Source of the DNA: Verrucomicrobium sp.
Lineage (GTDB): Bacteria > Verrucomicrobiota > Verrucomicrobiia > Methylacidiphilales > UBA1321
NCBI GenBank assembly: GCA_017849585.1
Contig: JAFIGT010000023.1
Coordinates: forward strand, 122,356 to 186,355
Direction of reading: 5' to 3'
Length of the DNA stretch: 64,000 nt
Shown here: piece after piece, positions 63,861-64,000 of the stretch
How the letters are laid out: each line of letters starts with the position of its first letter
Numbering within the stretch: the first letter of the stretch is position 1
Notes under the pieces: model-generated
Seen by the model: only the letters and a program-made list of their open reading frames with translations
The model's database searches: none
What the model was told of the DNA's origin: nothing
Position numbers and translations under genes: made by a program

Positions 63861-64000
63861 TGATTGGGTCCCCTGAAACTGGTCCAGATTGAGTGAGAGG
63901 ATTTAACCTGATAAAGGACAGGAAGAATCCAAGCACATGAAACAGAAGCGACACAGCACCGAGGAGATCATCCGGATATTGAGATCCGCCGACAGCGGCA
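63858..64000 (+). mobile_element. Left end of an IS3-family insertion sequence
   Basis: The left end is estimated at about 63858-63861 (TGATTGGGTCCCCTGAAACT), a terminal-repeat-like sequence of the IS3 type. The methylase frame runs up to this point and hits a stop within the IS sequence at 63903-63905. The transposase gene starts at 63937 and continues beyond the window. The exact end and any target-site duplication cannot be checked without the right end. Confidence 0.65.
63937..64000 (+). CDS. IS3-family transposase OrfA, 5' part
   Basis: The first 21 codons read MKQKRHSTEEIIRILRSAD plus SG, which matches the N-terminal HTH start of IS3-family OrfA proteins (MK.KR.S.EQI...L). The gene continues past the window end. 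An AAAGGACAGG stretch upstream can serve as ribosome-binding site. Confidence 0.75.
   Translation, partial: MKQKRHSTEEIIRILRSADSG

Overview
The window looks like an accessory region of a Gram-negative bacterium of moderate GC content. I infer a member of the Verrucomicrobia or a relative from several small DNA-binding families that I associate with that phylum (27651-28016, 54991-55281, 55288-55569) and from the style of the efflux operons. This is inference: no rRNA, tRNA or housekeeping marker is present. The window is either a plasmid or an integrated conjugative element carrying cargo. I see no att sites or integrase, so I cannot decide between the two.

Left part (1-21846), metal resistance. 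At the left edge are two type I-C CRISPR genes (cas8c, cut by the window edge, and cas5c). Immediately upstream, in the same direction and with no cas3, sit two related copies of a heavy-metal efflux module. Read in the direction of transcription (minus strand), each module runs: small Cys-containing exported protein, small exported beta protein, TolC-like outer-membrane protein, short lipoprotein adaptor, CzcA-type RND pump, PII signal protein. Module 2 is 10603-17322 and module 1 is 2147-9352. A CDF exporter lies between them. Further right are an outer-membrane porin-like protein, a CsoR/RcnR-type metal sensor with its operator, a His-rich membrane exporter and a P1B-2 (Zn/Cd/Pb) ATPase. 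Together they would move divalent or soft metal ions from cytoplasm to periplasm (CDF, ATPase, His-rich exporter) and from periplasm to the outside (RND-adaptor-OEP).

Middle part (21985-55569), conjugation machinery. A MobF/TrwC relaxase is on the minus strand, with a group II intron inserted just upstream. Next comes a stem-loop-rich intergenic region that is a good oriT candidate. Then follow a TraK-TraL-TraM-like trio, a VirD4-type coupling protein and a 1716-residue DarB-like methylase-helicase, followed by two cargo genes and a stand-alone Clp-type AAA+ ATPase. The type IV secretion operon is VirB2-B3-B4, four tandem paralogous exported proteins, a lipoprotein, and VirB5-B6-B8-B9. It is interrupted by a minus-strand toxin-antitoxin trio, and continues with VirB10, a second lipoprotein and two small genes, ending at a very strong terminator. 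No VirB11 or VirB1 was found. An identical 25-bp near-palindrome precedes both the relaxase and the TraK-like operon. Related half-sites cluster upstream of a small ribbon-helix-helix-like gene, which suggests one regulator for the whole transfer region.

Right part (55684-64000). A response-regulator receiver gene overlaps a small AP2-like gene. After about 600 bp of GC-rich DNA without a clear gene comes a defence island: a Gabija pair (GajA OLD nuclease and GajB UvrD-like helicase), an HNH nuclease gene behind its own predicted promoter, a PD-(D/E)XK nuclease candidate, and the C-terminal half of an N6-adenine methylase cut off by the left end of an IS3-family element that runs out of the window.
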